Shown here: one piece after another, positions 25,957 to 39,077 of the stretch | How positions within the stretch are numbered: position 1 is the first letter of the stretch | How the letters are laid out: each line of letters begins with the position of its first letter | NCBI GenBank assembly: GCA_027422505.1 | Contig: JAPQWV010000666.1 | Span: 62,001-126,000 of the forward strand | DNA from: Craterostigma plantagineum | Taxonomy: Eukaryota; Streptophyta; Magnoliopsida; Lamiales; Linderniaceae | Length of the DNA stretch: 64,000 bases | Direction: 5' to 3' | Made by a program: the position numbers and the translations under genes | The notes under the pieces: generated by a model | Database searches by the model: none | What the model was told of the DNA's origin: nothing | Seen by the model: the letters and a program-made list of their open reading frames with translations, nothing else

Positions 25957-27596
25957 AAATAATGCTTGTCCTCAAGCATTTATTGAGATAGAAGATGCAA
26001 ACATTCTAATCATGAGTTCGCCGACATACATTAATTTTCCCAGGAGATAGCAATTATTCATAACATTTAGCACTAGACAATCGTATCAATTTCAGCGCTT
26101 TCATTAAAGCCTAAATGCACAAAAGCCAGCAACTCTCACAAGGATCGCTCAATGCGCTCATAGTGTTTATGGGATAGATGCGTATACGCTCCGATCAACA
26201 CTATGAAACGATATTACCATAAGCTTGCTAACATATCACATTGTATTCACATAGCCAGTTTAGTGTACAAATCAATAAGGTCTTTTATTGGGTTGTAATG
26301 GGGCTAGGGATTAGGTAGGATAAATTTGGGAAAGTAGGTTAAAATTGTCGAACCAAATGATTATTTAATCGCTAAATCCCACGACTTTACCATGACGTAC
26401 GACTACTTCTGGAATTACTCTGATCATACCAACATGCTACGGTTTCATTTTCAAGACAACTCAAAGCTTCCCAATATAGACAAAACTAACTAGTACATCA
26501 TATATTTTTTTATGATTTTTTTTCTTTTTTTTCTTTTTTTTTTTACGAATACATATTTTTTTTTTCGTATTCGCTTTTTTTTTTTTTTTTTTTTCGGAAT
26601 ATATTTTTTCCGGATGATTTTTTTCTTTTCGTTATACTAAAATACTCCTAATATCCCTATCTGGACTCATTAGTTTATTATCAATCTCGAAATCGTGGAA
26701 TCTAAGCAATTAATAACTCAACCAATCCGACAATGGGTTGAAAAAGAAAGCCAAAAGGATATATATGGGTAAATCTAGTGGCTTAAATTCAACAAGAAAA
26801 ATAAGGCTTAAGGCTCAAATTGGCTCACTAAGTGGAAAATATTGAAGGTAGGGTCAGTGTGAGGCCAAGGGCTTAATCCTAAGTGCCTTAATCACTTTTG
26901 TACACAAAAAACCGCCAATGATATCAACATGTATAATAGAGCAAGTTCTAGCATATTCGAAACATATGTGATACTCTCGTAAAGAAAAAACTGAGTATAA
27001 AGATAAATACTCTTTTTTTTTTTTTTTAGAGGCTCAAATCTCACATATATATAAGTAGGCTTTGTGTCAACTCTTGCGCATTCGGTCTTTAAATCAACTG
27101 AAGAAAATGAATAATCATCCTAATACCAAATAATTATTCCTAATTGTTTCTCTCATATTCTAACTAATGCACATCGGATTGCTCGAGACAAGATATGTAT
27201 TCATCAACATAGAAATCTCCCCCACACCTAAACTCTGCATTGTCCTCAATGTAGATTTCTAATGAAAATAGTAGCTAAAATCTAAAGATTCCCACCCCAA
27301 TTTTCATTTTAATATGTTCAGAGTATATGCGAAGAAATAATAAAAGTGATGCTGAAAATAAAACTTCCCTGACAGTGATGGAGTCGTGGAGGAATTCCAA
27401 GATAGGTGATATGTTTACTCGAGCCTAGTGATACCGTAGCGCGTGTAGTTGCTAGCAAACCTGCTTAATCATCATGAAAACATAGATAAAACGAAAATAT
27501 TGCAATAACAAAATAAAATAGGGTAATATTGGGTTGCCTCCCAGTGAGCGCTTTTCTTTAACGTCTTTGGCTAGACGTTGTCGTCGTTCTTCAAAT
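25957..27596 (-). other. Non-coding 3' region of the outer element
   Basis: About 1.6 kb between pol and the PPT without an open frame of note. It contains T-rich runs at about 26507-26620 with a small hairpin (CGAATAC / GTATTCG), and the conserved GGGAGGCAACCCAA-type motif after pol near 27530 that is also present after the nested pol (37895). Elements of this lineage often carry an extra ORF here; I see none. Confidence 0.6.
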
Positions 27597-30500
27597 TCAT
27601 TCATAAATGGGTCGGCTCAGCTTGATCTCTTCAACCCACGCCAAAACATTATTCTCAAAATAAGGTTTAAGTCTATGACCATTAACCTTGAAACATTTAT
27701 CAGAAGACATGCTCTCAATTTCGATAACGCCACTTGGAAAAATATTTTTAACAACGTACGGTCCCATCCAGCGAGATTTGAGTTTACCTGGCATGAATTT
27801 TAACCTCGAATTGTACAGGAGAACTTTTTGGCCTACCATGAATTCTTTTTTATGTAGGAGTTTGTCGTGGAAATGCTTCGTGCGTTCCTTGTACATTCTC
27901 GCATTCTCGTAGGCTTCTAGGCGAATTTCTTCAAGTTCCTGTAGCTGAAATTTTCGTTCCTCACCAGCTTTTGTGGCCTCCATGTTGCACTGTTTAACTG
28001 CCCAAAAAGCACGATGTTCAATTTCAACAGGTAAATGACACATCTTACCGAAAATTAGGCGATACGGCGACATTCCGATTGGAGTTTTAAAAGCAGTACG
28101 ATACGCCCAAAGTGCATCGTCTAATCGCAAGCTCCAATCCTTACGATTCGGGTTTACGGTTTTCTCCAAAATATTTTTCACCTCCCGATTTGAAACTTCA
28201 GCTTGTCCATTTGATTGTGGGTGATAAGTAGTGGCCAGCCGATGATGTACTCCATATTTGCGCATGAGTGCTTCCACCGTGCGATTGCAAAAATGCGTGC
28301 CTTGGTCGCTTATAATTGCACGGGGAACTCCAAACCTACTAAAGATGTTTGTCTTAAGAAATCCTACAACAACTTTAGAATCGTTAGTTCGGGTAGCCTT
28401 TGCTTCTACCCACTTCGACACATAATCAACGGCAAGCAAGATATAAAGAAAGCCAAATGAGCTTGGAAAAGGTCCCATAAAATCCATTCCCCATACATCG
28501 AAAATTTCACAAACTAATATTGGATTTTGTGGCATTTCATCTCTAAAAGAAATTGTACCTGTTCTTTGACAATTAGGACAACTCTTGCAAAATAAATAAG
28601 CATCTTTAAAAATAGATTCCCAATAAAATCCACAATCTAAAATTTTCCTAGCAGTTCTTTTAGGTCCGAAATGTCCTCCGCATGCATATGTATGACAATG
28701 AGTGAGAATATCATTAATTTCATCATTTGCAATGCATCTACGAATAATTTGATCTGAACCTATTTTCCACAAGTATGGCTCATCCCACATATAATATTTA
28801 GAGTCGCTTTTAATTTTATTTTTCCTTGACGAACTCAAATGTGAAGGTAAAACACCACTTACCAAGTAGTTAACTATATCGGCAAACCAGGGTTCTTGAT
28901 ATTCCTTACCGTGAAGGCGAAATAGTTGCTCATCTGGAAATGTTTCTGAAATCGGCAGCGGCTCTTCGTCACGAATCAAACGGCTCAAGTGATCTGCTAC
29001 GGAGTTGTCCACACCCTTGCGATCCTTAATCTCCCAATCAAACTCTTGAAGCAACAAAATCCATCGTATTAAGCGCGGTTTTGACTCCTTCTTCGACAAC
29101 AAATATTTTAGAGCTGCATGGTCAGAATAAACGATAACCTTAGATCCCAGTAAATAAGACCTAAACTTATCAAATGCAAAAACAATAGATAACAGCTCTT
29201 TTTCAGTTGTGGTGTAGTTGCATTGTGCCGAGTCAAGCGTCTTTGAAGCATAGTAGATGACGTGACTCTTCCTTCCATCTTTTTGTCCAAGCACAGCTCC
29301 TACGGCGTATTTGCTTGCGTCGCACATGAGCTCGAACGGTAACTCCCAATTTGGGGGTTGGATTATCGGTGCAGTAGTTAGTAATAGCTTTAACTTATTA
29401 AACGCCTCTTTGCAATCGTCCCCGAAATTGAACGGTACGTCATTTTGAAGTAGTCTTGACATTGGTTGAGCGATTTTTGAGAAATCCTTTATAAATCTCC
29501 TGTAGAACCCTGCATGACCAAGAAAGCTTCGAATTTCTCGAACGTTAGTGGGGTATGGCAAATTAGATATCAAATCGACCTTAGCCTTGTCTACCTCAAT
29601 TCCTCGAGATGAAACTACATGACCCAGAACTATTCCTTCTTTAACCATAAAATGACATTTTTCATAGTTAAGTACAAGATTTTTATCGATGCAGCGTTTA
29701 AGAACTTCTACTAGATTACCAAGGCAATGATCAAACGAGTCCCCATAAACCGTAAAATCATCCATGAATATTTCAATGCATGTTTCTATTAAATCAGAAA
29801 ATATGCTCATCATGCATCGTTGAAATGTACCAGGAGCATTACATAAACCAAAAGGCATGCGACGATATGCAAATGTGCCAAAGGGACATGTGAAAGTAGT
29901 TTTCTCTTGATCCTCGGGTGCCACGACAATTTGATAATAACCAGAAAATCCATCGAGGAAACAAAAGAAAGACTTACCTGCCAGTCTTTCTAGCATTTGA
30001 TCAATGAAGGGTAGCGGAAAATGATCCTTTCGGGTAGCCGCATTTAACTTACGAAAATCAATGCACATGCGCCAACCCGTCTGTAATCTCATTGGTACCA
30101 ATTCATTTTTATCATTTTTTACGAGTGAGAAACCAGATTTCTTAGGAACTACATGAACTGGACTTACCCATTGGCTGTCTGATATTGGAAATATTATCCC
30201 CATGTCTAATAATTTAATTATTTCTTTCATAACTACCTCTTTCATGGCTGGATTGAGCTTGCGTTGTGGTTCCCGTATCGGCTTAGAATCTGGTTCAAGC
30301 AAGATCCTGTGCATGCATATCGAGGGACTGATCCCTTTGATGTCGGCCAGAGTCCATCCTATCGCGCTCTTGTACTCCTTCAAAACGCGTATCAATTTCT
30401 CTTCCTGAATGGCTGTCAAGTCATTTGCAATAATGACTGGCAACGTTTCTTCATCTCCCAAATAGCAGTACTTGAGATGTTTTGGTAGATCCTTCAACTC

Positions 30501-31115
30501 CAACGTAGGCGCCTGTTCTATAGAAGGAACAATTTTTGCATTAGAAGGTAATGAAAAAGTATTCTTACCTGATTGATCGTGAGCTTCCGGAAGTGCTTGT
30601 AATGTCATGAGCGAGTTTCTGACATCTTCGTCCACTTCAAATTGCAAATCTTTTTCTGTTTTGCTATTCTTAATCACATAGTCGAGTGTATCGTTAGTAA
30701 AATTACGCTCAAAATCATCTCGAACAAATGCATCAATCATACTAACAGATTCAGGTTCATCAGGATATTTCATAGCATCAAACACATTCATAGTGAGTTT
30801 TTCACCATCAAACTCAAAAGTAAGAGTTCTTGAATCAACGTCTATCTTTGTTTTAGCCGTTTTCATGAATGATCGACCTAATAAAATAACAGCAGAATCA
30901 AGCGCATGTTCATCACCCATGTCTACTATATAAAAATCAGCAGGAAAAATAAATTTATCACATTTTACCAGCACGTCTTCAACCAATCCTTCGGGATAAA
31001 TAATGGACCTATTTGCTAATTGAATGCATATATCGGTGCACTTAAGAGGTCCCATACTCATCTCATTGAACAACGATAACGGCATAACATTGATAGAAGC
31101 TCCTAAATCTAACAT
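27597..31115 (-). CDS. Outer gypsy element pol: protease, RT, RNase H, integrase
   Basis: 1172 aa. Domains in order: aspartic protease ([14 protein letters not shown]), reverse transcriptase ([55 protein letters not shown], catalytic FMDD in [12 protein letters not shown]), RNase H ([52 protein letters not shown]), integrase zinc domain ([26 protein letters not shown] then [11 protein letters not shown]), integrase core ([35 protein letters not shown]) and a C-terminal [11 protein letters not shown] / NGHRLKPY tail. All catalytic residues that I can identify are present. It is separated from gag by one frame change near 31120. Confidence 0.92.
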   Translation of the reverse strand: MLDLGASINVMPLSLFNEMSMGPLKCTDICIQLANRSIIYPEGLVEDVLVKCDKFIFPADFYIVDMGDEHALDSAVILLGRSFMKTAKTKIDVDSRTLTFEFDGEKLTMNVFDAMKYPDEPESVSMIDAFVRDDFERNFTNDTLDYVIKNSKTEKDLQFEVDEDVRNSLMTLQALPEAHDQSGKNTFSLPSNAKIVPSIEQAPTLELKDLPKHLKYCYLGDEETLPVIIANDLTAIQEEKLIRVLKEYKSAIGWTLADIKGISPSICMHRILLEPDSKPIREPQRKLNPAMKEVVMKEIIKLLDMGIIFPISDSQWVSPVHVVPKKSGFSLVKNDKNELVPMRLQTGWRMCIDFRKLNAATRKDHFPLPFIDQMLERLAGKSFFCFLDGFSGYYQIVVAPEDQEKTTFTCPFGTFAYRRMPFGLCNAPGTFQRCMMSIFSDLIETCIEIFMDDFTVYGDSFDHCLGNLVEVLKRCIDKNLVLNYEKCHFMVKEGIVLGHVVSSRGIEVDKAKVDLISNLPYPTNVREIRSFLGHAGFYRRFIKDFSKIAQPMSRLLQNDVPFNFGDDCKEAFNKLKLLLTTAPIIQPPNWELPFELMCDASKYAVGAVLGQKDGRKSHVIYYASKTLDSAQCNYTTTEKELLSIVFAFDKFRSYLLGSKVIVYSDHAALKYLLSKKESKPRLIRWILLLQEFDWEIKDRKGVDNSVADHLSRLIRDEEPLPISETFPDEQLFRLHGKEYQEPWFADIVNYLVSGVLPSHLSSSRKNKIKSDSKYYMWDEPYLWKIGSDQIIRRCIANDEINDILTHCHTYACGGHFGPKRTARKILDCGFYWESIFKDAYLFCKSCPNCQRTGTISFRDEMPQNPILVCEIFDVWGMDFMGPFPSSFGFLYILLAVDYVSKWVEAKATRTNDSKVVVGFLKTNIFSRFGVPRAIISDQGTHFCNRTVEALMRKYGVHHRLATTYHPQSNGQAEVSNREVKNILEKTVNPNRKDWSLRLDDALWAYRTAFKTPIGMSPYRLIFGKMCHLPVEIEHRAFWAVKQCNMEATKAGEERKFQLQELEEIRLEAYENARMYKERTKHFHDKLLHKKEFMVGQKVLLYNSRLKFMPGKLKSRWMGPYVVKNIFPSGVIEIESMSSDKCFKVNGHRLKPYFENNVLAWVEEIKLSRPIYE

Positions 31116-31123
31116 GGCATTAT

Positions 31124-31805
31124 TTATTTTCTCGTCCCTATAGTAACCGAGATAGCAAACATACCTGGGTCCTTACATTTTTGGGGAAGTTTTCGTTGAA
31201 GCGCAGCGGAAACATTGTCACTTACTAAGATTTTTCCTTCAGTTTTGTGTTTCTTTTTGTTCGAGCACATTTCCTTTAAAAATTTTGCGTAGCGTGGGAT
31301 TTGCTTGATAGCATCCAACAGTGGAATGTTGATCTCGACTTTGCTGAAGGTCTCCATTATACTCTTTTCCTCTTCATCCTTTTTCGCTTTAGCCAGCCTT
31401 CCAGGAAAAGGTGGAGGAATAACAATATTAGGTTTATCGAAAACAGAATCATTACTTACCTTCTTTGTATGGTCTTTAGTCTTATCTTCTCTTGGGGATT
31501 TTATGGAAACTTCGTCATGATTAGGCTGACCAATCTCTTTCCCGTTTCGAAGAGTCATAATACTCACATTCTCTCTTGGGTTAATCTCAACTTGCGCCGG
31601 TAGTTTTCCTTTCTCGTTCTGCATTTGACTCATTTGTGCTGCGAGTTGAGACACTTGCCTTTCTAAATTGTGCATGCTTGAGCGCGTTTCGTTAATGCTC
31701 GATCGAGTTTCCTGTTGAAAATTGGCAGTACTAGTTGCTAAATTCTTAACAATATCCTCCAAAGACATACCTGGTTTTGATGGTGTGGCTTCGGGGACAA
31801 AAACT
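31124..31805 (-). pseudogene. C-terminal part of outer-element gag, cut by the nested insertion
   Basis: Reads VFVPEATPSKPGMSLEDIVKN...[11 protein letters not shown] in the gag frame, then stops at about 31124 while the protease continues in the next frame. It includes the heptad-like SSMHNLERQVSQLAAQMSQMQNEKGKLPAQ region typical of this lineage. Its N-terminal part is at 43444-44604. The join across the insert is out of frame by one base if the insert alone is removed, so a small deletion accompanied the rearrangement. Confidence 0.75.
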
Positions 31806-32831
31806 TGATCGACACGTAGTGAGTGATGAAAGTGCGACAAGTGATAAAATAAAACGTAAACCTAATTACTATCACCAACGTGCGATAGGCAGTGAACCCA
31901 TCGTTTGTAGTGCAGTAAAGTGAGTAAACGAGTATCGAACACAAGGAATAAATCAAGTACTAGTAATGACCTAATCGACTCGATATTTAACCTAAAGAAA
32001 ATACGCAAATTGTTTGACGAATCAACCTAACAGATCACTCCTAATTCAATCAGAAATTCAAAGGACGCGACTAACTGATACGAGAGTTTTCAGATGATAA
32101 AGACGTGCTCGGGATTCGAATCCCGCTAGGTATTTACAGCTAAGACAATAAAATCGCTCCTAAGTGCTTAAGACTAAATCACAGTAATTTCCTGCCCGCT
32201 TGCGAGTTTGCTGTCGCCCTAAACGCTCGCGGGAATCTAAAATTCACGAATTACTAACGCGAGGATCGAGTATTTGCTTTCGCCCTATACTCGAATCCTA
32301 TCTTCTATGAACGGCCTAAACGTTATTTAGCTGTCGCCCTAAACGTTTTTCCAAGCAATCACTTTAACACATAGACATATTAAAGCAACGAAACATATTC
32401 ATAGAACGATAAATAGTCAATAGCACAAAGTCACGATAATATACGTCTTAACTGCGAATTATTCTAGCGTTCATCTAATCCCGAACACAACGGGATTTAG
32501 CTACTCATAATAAAGGGAAAAACTACGAAGGAATTGAAAGATAAAGCCGAAGAACTCATGATCTTTCCTACTGATGAATCTGGTGTGATTTCGGGGAAAG
32601 ATCTTCGTTCTTCGTTAATTCGCCGTGGATTCTTTGTTGATCCGTCTCTTGCGCTCTGGGACGGGATTTCCTGTTCTTTTCGCCCTAATTTCGTCTCTGG
32701 ATGATTGGGAATTGATCTCTGGTGAGTTGTGTCGATTCTGGGTCGAATTTGGGCTTTTTATACTGATTCCCGAGTCGGTCACGGCCTGGGACATGGGCCG
32801 TCACGGCCGTGACCATCATCGTCCGCGTCTC
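31806..32831 (-). repeat. Inverted partial LTR of the nested element
   Basis: Reverse complement of about 42418-43443. Only two substitutions and one T-run length difference were seen by eye over about 1.03 kb. It stops abruptly at 32831, where gag sequence begins ([10 protein letters not shown]). Confidence 0.85.
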
Positions 32832-35517
32832 GATTACCACCTGGGAGGAGCTGCGAGCCGCGTTTATCGGCCATTACTTTCCACTTTCGAAGGTGCTACG
32901 ACTGAAGACAGAAATCTCTTTATTCCATCAGAAGGAGTCTGAAAATCTCTACGAGGTGTGGGAGCGCTACAAGGCGTTATTGAAGAGATGCCCACAGCAC
33001 GGGATGTCGAAGGCGGCCCAGATCAACCGATTCCACGAGGGGCTCAACGATCAGACGGTCCATATGTTAGACGGAGCCGCAGGAGGAGGGCTCGTGAAGC
33101 TCAACGCCACCGACGCGTGGAATTTGATTGAGGACTACTCGAGGAACAGTTTCATGAAGGGAAATACCAGGATGAAGACGACAGGCATATTTGGAGTGAG
33201 CGAGGAGACGGCCACTAACGCTAAGATCGAGGCGCTCCAGCAACAACTCGCCTCGACGAACTCTCAGCTGCAGACGGTAATTGGTGCATTGCTTCCCAAG
33301 TCCGGGCAGACTCAGCCCGTAAACGCCGTGGCCACTACCACACCGACACAGCACACCCCTTATGTGCCCTTGTGCGGAATTTGCGGAGCAGCCCACGAGA
33401 CCTCAGAATGCCAGCTTGGCCAGCCGCATGAGCATGTTGATTACATGGGCAATTATCAAGGTGGGCAGCGAAGTTTCCAGCCTCGGGCACATCCTAACTT
33501 GGCGTACGGGAATCAGAACCATCAGAGCCAAGGACCACCAGGATTTCAGCCCCGACCTTTCGGATTCCAAAACGGGCCACCACGACAATACCAGAACGCG
33601 CCCGCGGGAGGATCCGACGACATGAGGGAGATGAAGGACATGATGAAGACGCTTCTCACGAACTTCAACAGCACCACCGCAGCCCACGAGAGCCGAATGA
33701 CAAAGATGGAGGAGTACATGGAGGCGAATGACTTGCGTGCTCAGAACACGGACGCCTCGCTCAAGAAACTGGAGCAACAGATGGGCCAGATGGCGAAACA
33801 GTTGGCGGGGCGCACTCAGGGATCGCTCCCGAGCTACACCGAGCCGAATCCCAAGGAATACTGCAAGGCGGTGACGCTGAGGAACGGGCGAGAACTACAA
33901 GAAGTGCCCGCCAAAAAGAAGGACAAGGAGAATACCAACTTCGAGAGCCACGACGAGCCCGAAGTTGAGGAGGTCAGGGGTGACGACGTCAAGAAGGTCG
34001 AAGCTGAGAAGGAGAAAGTCGAGCCCGAGAGGGAAAAGGTGACGGAAATCCAGCGACCACCGGTGAAACCTTACCAGCCGAAGATCCCGTACCCGGCTCG
34101 ACTGAAAAAGGACAAGAACGAAGCACAGTTTGGTAAATTTATGGGCATGTGTAAGGAATTGCATATTAACTTACCTTTTGTTGAAGCCATTACGCAGATG
34201 CCTAGCTTCGCCAAGTTCTTGAAGGATTTGTTGACGAACAGAAGGAAGCTCGAACACGTCTCCACCGTCTGCCTGCGAGGTGAATGTTCGGCGATTCTCC
34301 AGAGCAAGATTCCTAAGAAGCTGAAGGATCCAGGGAGTTTTACTATTCCCTGTCTTATAGGAGATTTAGTAATCAAACGTGCGTTAGCTGACTTAGGCGC
34401 TAGTATTAATCTTATGCCGTATTCTATGTTTAAGCGTTTAGGACTAGGCGAGCCACGACCCACTAGGATGAGCCTCCAATTAGCGGATAGGTCGTTAAAA
34501 TACCCTCGAGGTGTTATCGAGGATGTCTTAGTTAAAGTGGATAAGTTTGTGATTCCCGCAGATTTCGTCATCTTAGATATGGAGGAAGATGAAAATGTCC
34601 CCTTGATTTTAGGTAGACCATTCTTAGCCACGGGGGAGACCATGATAGACGTTAGGAACGGGACGTTAACCTTGACGGTAGATGGGGAAAAGGTTACCTT
34701 TAATATGGCCGACTCAATGAAAAAGAGTAGCGAGCAGGATGATAAATGTTATTTCTTAGACGTATTTGAGCACGATTTCCTCTTTTCCGTGCAAGGTCTG
34801 TCACAGGTCGGCGATCACGACATACACACGCTTATGGCAATCGACGAGTGTGGGGAGGAAGTCGACGAGCCTATTGTAGCCATCGATGAAAGCAGCGAAG
34901 AGGACAAGGAGAAGAGCTCAGTTGAGGAACCGCCGGTCCTAGAATTAAAGCCGCTGCCCGACCACCTCGAGTACGCGTTTCTGAACAATAATGGAGGGCT
35001 GCCGGTCATAATCTCCTCAAACCTCGATGATGGGCAGAAGGATCAGCTTTTAGACGTGTTGAAGACGCACAAGAAGGCCCTGGCATGGAAAATATCCGAC
35101 ATAAGGGGTATCAATCCCAGCTACTGCACACACAAGATCCTCATGGAGGATGACTTCAAGCCGGTCGCTCAACGTCAAAGGCGCCTCAATCCCAACATGA
35201 AGGACGTCGTCAAAAAGGAGGTAATCAAGCTGCTAGACGCGGGGATGATCTATCCCATCTCAGACAGCGCATGGGTCAGCCCGGTCCAAGTAGTCCCAAA
35301 GAAGGGAGGCATGACGGTCGTCACCAACGACAAGAACGAACTGATCCCGACGAGAACCGTGACCGGATGGCGCGTCTGTATAGACTACAGGAAGTTGAAT
35401 GATGCGACGAGAAAAGATCATTTTCCCCTTCCTTTTATTGATCAGATGTTAGAAAAATTAGCCGGTCATTCTATTGCTTCCTTGATGGTTTGTCAGGTTA
35501 TCTACAGATTCCTATAG
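32832..35517 (+). CDS. Nested element gag-protease-RT (N-terminus missing)
   Basis: Begins inside the Retrotrans_gag domain ([35 protein letters not shown]), aligning with about residue 155 of the outer gag. A CCHC knuckle [13 protein letters not shown] follows, then a proline/glutamate-rich linker, protease ([27 protein letters not shown]) and the first RT blocks ([44 protein letters not shown]). The frame is lost near 35475-35490, before the conserved CFLDG block. Gag and protease are fused in one frame here, unlike in the outer element. There is no natural start codon. Confidence 0.85.
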
Positions 35518-37847
35518 CACCCGAGGACCAGGAGAAGACGACGTTTACGTGCCCGTTCGGAACGTTTGCGTACCGACGGATGCCATTCGGATTATGCAAT
35601 GCCCCAGCCACCTTCCAGCGATGCATGATGGCCATATTCAACGAATTGGTAGGTGAGGTAATGGAGGTATTTATGGACAATTTCTCTGTTTTCGGTTCCT
35701 CGTTTGATGCATGTTTATCGAATCTGAAGCTCGTGCTCGCACGATGCGAGGAAACGAATTTGGCACTTAATTGGGAAAAGTGCCATTTCATGGTTCGAGA
35801 GGGTATAGTTCTCGGTCATAAGATTTCTTCTAAAGGAATCGAAGTGGACCGAGCTAAGTTAGAGACGATAGAAAAATTGCCTGTTCCCTCGAACGTGAAG
35901 TCGATTAGAAGTTTTCTAGGACATGCGGGATTTTACCGTAGATTTATCAAAGACTTTTCTAAAATCGCACGTCCTATGTCTAGATTGTTAGAGAAAGATG
36001 CCCCGTTTGATTTCAATGACGAATGCCTGCATGCTTTCAATTTACTTAAGGAGAGACTTATCGCAGCACCTATTATGGTTGCCCCCGACTGGGGGCTGCC
36101 CTTTGAACTAATGTGCGATGCTAGTGACTATGCAGTTGGGGCCGTGCTAGGGCAGCGTAAGGACAACCACTTCAGGCCGATCTATTACGCGAGTAAGACG
36201 TTAGACGCAGCCCAGGCCAATTACACGACCACCGAGAAGGAGCTGTTGGCCGTCGTGTTTGCTTCCGACAAGTTCAGGTCATATTTAATCCTGTCTAAAG
36301 TTATTGTTTTTACTGACCACTCTGCTCTCAAGTACCTGTTAGCAAAGCCCGACGCCAAGCCAAGACTAATTCGGTGGATCCTGCTACTGCAAGAGTTCGA
36401 TATAGAGATCCGCGACAAGAAGGGTGCGGAGAACCTAGCGGCAGATCACCTCTCCCGACTAGAGGAGTCCGAGATATACAATAAGAACGAGAGGGCAATA
36501 CACGATCGGTTCCCAGACGAGCACCTCTACGCGATACACGTAGTAAGTGACGACACCCCTTGGTTTGCAGATTACGCTAACTACCTTGTTGCGAGGGTCC
36601 TACCAAAGGAATACACGAGTCAGCAAAAGAAGAAATTCTTTTCTGATTTGAGGTATTACTTTTGGGAAGATCCGTATCTTTTCAGGCGATGTGCAGACCA
36701 GGTAATACGGCGATGCGTGGCTGCCCCGGAATCGACGCAGATCCTTAGACATTGCCACAATGGACCGACCGGAGGGCATTATGCAGCAAATCGTACCGCT
36801 CAGAAGGTGTTGGAGAGCGGATTCTACTGGCCCACGATCTTCAAGGACGCGCAAAGGTACGTTGACACTTGTGATCAGTGTCAGCGCGCAGGTAATATTT
36901 CTAAACGCGACGAAATGCCCCAGAACTTCATCTTAGTTTGCGAAATTTTCGATGTATGGGGTATTGATTTCATGGGCCCATTTCCTAGCTCGTACAACAA
37001 TAAGTACATCCTAGTCGCTGTCGATTATGTTTCTAAGTGGGCCGAGGCGCAAGCCTTACCCACGAATGATGCTAGGGTAGTCGTTAGATTTTTGCGAGCA
37101 TTGTTTTCACGTTTTGGGGCACCTAGATGCATCATAAGTGATAGAGGCACTCACTTTTGTAACACCCAGTTTGCACGCACGTTAGAACGTTACGGTGTTA
37201 AGCATAGCCTATCCACCCCGTACCATCCCCAAGCTAGTGGTCAAGTCGAAGTAGTAAATCGCGAGTTAAAACGTATTCTAGAGAAAACCATAGAGGGGAA
37301 CCGTAGGGAATGGGCAAATAAGTTAAATGATGCACTTTGGGCATATAGAACTGCATATAAGACTCCCATAGGCACTACACCATATAGATTAGTCTATGGA
37401 AAAGCATGCCATCTTCCCGTGGAAATAGAGCATAAGGCATATTGGGCCATTAAGTCCTTGGATCTTGATTTGGGGAACGCCGGCGGAAAGCGGCAACTCC
37501 AAATCAACGAATTAGACGAGTGGCGTTTATCGGCCTACGATAACGCCCGCATGTATAAGGAACGCTCCAAAGCCTATCATGATAAAAAGATTAGGCAAAG
37601 GCGAGAGTTTCAGGAAGGGGACCAAGTCCTTCTTTTTAACTCTCGACTTAGGCTTTTTCCTGGCAAGCTTAGATCACGCTGGTCAGGACCGTTCACTGTT
37701 ACCCGTGTTTTCCCTTATGGTACTGTTGAGATTTCAGGAATGGAGCAGGGTACTTTTAAGGTGAACGGCCATAGGTTGAAGCATTATCTCGCAGGCGAGG
37801 AAGACGGGACCGAGAAGGAAGTACTGTACTTGGACTTCAAAAATTGA
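35490..37847 (+). CDS. Nested element RT (rest), RNase H and integrase
   Basis: 785 aa reading continuing pol after the frameshift. [35 protein letters not shown], then [12 protein letters not shown], where the second catalytic Asp of the FMDD motif is Asn. RNase [37 protein letters not shown]. Integrase: [70 protein letters not shown], then [11 protein letters not shown] and NGHRLKHY. Integrase and RNase H look intact, but RT is both frameshifted and altered at a metal-binding residue. Confidence 0.88.
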   Translation: MSGYLQIPIAPEDQEKTTFTCPFGTFAYRRMPFGLCNAPATFQRCMMAIFNELVGEVMEVFMDNFSVFGSSFDACLSNLKLVLARCEETNLALNWEKCHFMVREGIVLGHKISSKGIEVDRAKLETIEKLPVPSNVKSIRSFLGHAGFYRRFIKDFSKIARPMSRLLEKDAPFDFNDECLHAFNLLKERLIAAPIMVAPDWGLPFELMCDASDYAVGAVLGQRKDNHFRPIYYASKTLDAAQANYTTTEKELLAVVFASDKFRSYLILSKVIVFTDHSALKYLLAKPDAKPRLIRWILLLQEFDIEIRDKKGAENLAADHLSRLEESEIYNKNERAIHDRFPDEHLYAIHVVSDDTPWFADYANYLVARVLPKEYTSQQKKKFFSDLRYYFWEDPYLFRRCADQVIRRCVAAPESTQILRHCHNGPTGGHYAANRTAQKVLESGFYWPTIFKDAQRYVDTCDQCQRAGNISKRDEMPQNFILVCEIFDVWGIDFMGPFPSSYNNKYILVAVDYVSKWAEAQALPTNDARVVVRFLRALFSRFGAPRCIISDRGTHFCNTQFARTLERYGVKHSLSTPYHPQASGQVEVVNRELKRILEKTIEGNRREWANKLNDALWAYRTAYKTPIGTTPYRLVYGKACHLPVEIEHKAYWAIKSLDLDLGNAGGKRQLQINELDEWRLSAYDNARMYKERSKAYHDKKIRQRREFQEGDQVLLFNSRLRLFPGKLRSRWSGPFTVTRVFPYGTVEISGMEQGTFKVNGHRLKHYLAGEEDGTEKEVLYLDFKN

Positions 37848-37951
37848 GCGTTCAACGGAACGTCCGGCTAAAGACGGTAAAGTAAGCGCTCCTTGGGAGG
37901 CAACCCAGGTATTTTTATTTATGTCTTAAGTTAGTCAAAAAAAAAAAAGGG

Positions 37952-38263
37952 GGCAGTCACGGCCAACTGCTTAAGCAGTCACGGCCGTGACGTGCATATC
38001 TATGCACACTGCCTGGTGTCACGGCCAGAGACTTAAGCCATCACGGCCGTGACCTCGCCCAGACACGATTAGGCATTCACTGCCTGGCGTCACGGCCAAC
38101 GGCCTAATCCGTCACGGCCGTGACCCTTATATATATATAAAAAAAAAAAATCGTGATCGATTGGGTCACGGCCTGTGACGAGCACGTCACGGCCGTGAGA
38201 TAGGGCAGAGGAGCCTACTGCCTGCTGTCACGGCCAAGACCCTTAAGGGTCACGGCCGTGACG
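37952..38263. repeat. Array of GTCACGGCCGTGAC palindromes (five modules)
   Basis: Five modules, each a half-site GTCACGGCC, a spacer of about 15 nt and a 14-bp palindrome GTCACGGCCGTGAC or a version keeping at least 12-13 bases. The palindromes lie at 37978, about 38040, 38111, 38185 and 38249. Modules are separated by unrelated sequence, some containing ACTGCCTG. The same palindrome is arrayed in the LTR at 42230-42480. Confidence 0.85.
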
Positions 38264-39077
38264 AATGCGGATTTAAGGTGAAAAACGCCCTTTTTCCCTT
38301 ATTTTTTTTCCCTCTTCTCCTCTTTCTTCTTCCCTTCTCTCCCCTCACGCGATTTTCACCCTAAAACACCAAAAATCCCCCGCCATCACCACCCAAACTC
38401 GCCTCATCCCTCCCCCAAGCCGACGATCCACCACCTAAACCTCACAATTCGTTCCCCCCTATCATCAAAAATTCGAAGGTATGATTTTCTTACTCTTTGC
38501 ACTATTTCGTCCAAGTTGTGGGGAATATCGTCAAAATTGTTGGTCTTTTGGGTAGGATCGTTCATTACATGATATATGTACTATTGGGTATGCTTAATTC
38601 GTTGAAATTAGGTGCGATTTTTCGAATTTTGTGACGAACCCTAATTTTCAAATTGGGGCTTTTTTCGAATTGGGGTTTAATTGTTGCTTCTATTGCCCTT
38701 TATTGATAGATATATGCTATGAAATGCTTTGGGTATGCTTGATTACATGAATTCGTGGTTCAATTTTGGGGATTTTTACGACGAACCCTAATTTCAAAAT
38801 TGGGGATTTCTGAAATTATTTGGTACATTCCGTTGCGTTGATGATATTAACTAACCTCGATTCATAATATGATATATTTGGGTGCATTAGCATATTCAAT
38901 TGTGGATTTGGATGAAGTGATTTTGGTTGCACGCCACGTGTTCGATAAAATGCCAATTTGAGCCTTTCATGTGTTTGCATACGCGAATTACTACGTCGTC
39001 GCTATTTTGGTCGAGTCGAGCTGTTATCATACAATTATTTTTTTTTTTTTTAGCTCACATCGTTTATTTCAGGTACT
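38264..39077 (+). other. Leader between pol and the Athila-type ORF
   Basis: Non-coding. It contains a diverged duplication of about 145 bp: GACGAACCCTAATTTTCAAA near 38632 and a close variant near 38781, each followed by ATTGGGG. It may serve as the 5' leader of a subgenomic or spliced message for the next ORF. Confidence 0.5.

Noticed and set aside
32625..32942. Open frame MDSLLIRLLRSG... present at 32625 (+) and 42625 (-)
   Set aside because: It lies in the inverted LTR copies and runs through the palindrome array; conservation is due to the repeat, not to coding.
37952..38263. CRISPR-like array
   Set aside because: Repeats with spacers, but in a plant retroelement; the repeat is palindromic and short, and module polarity varies. 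It is not a CRISPR.
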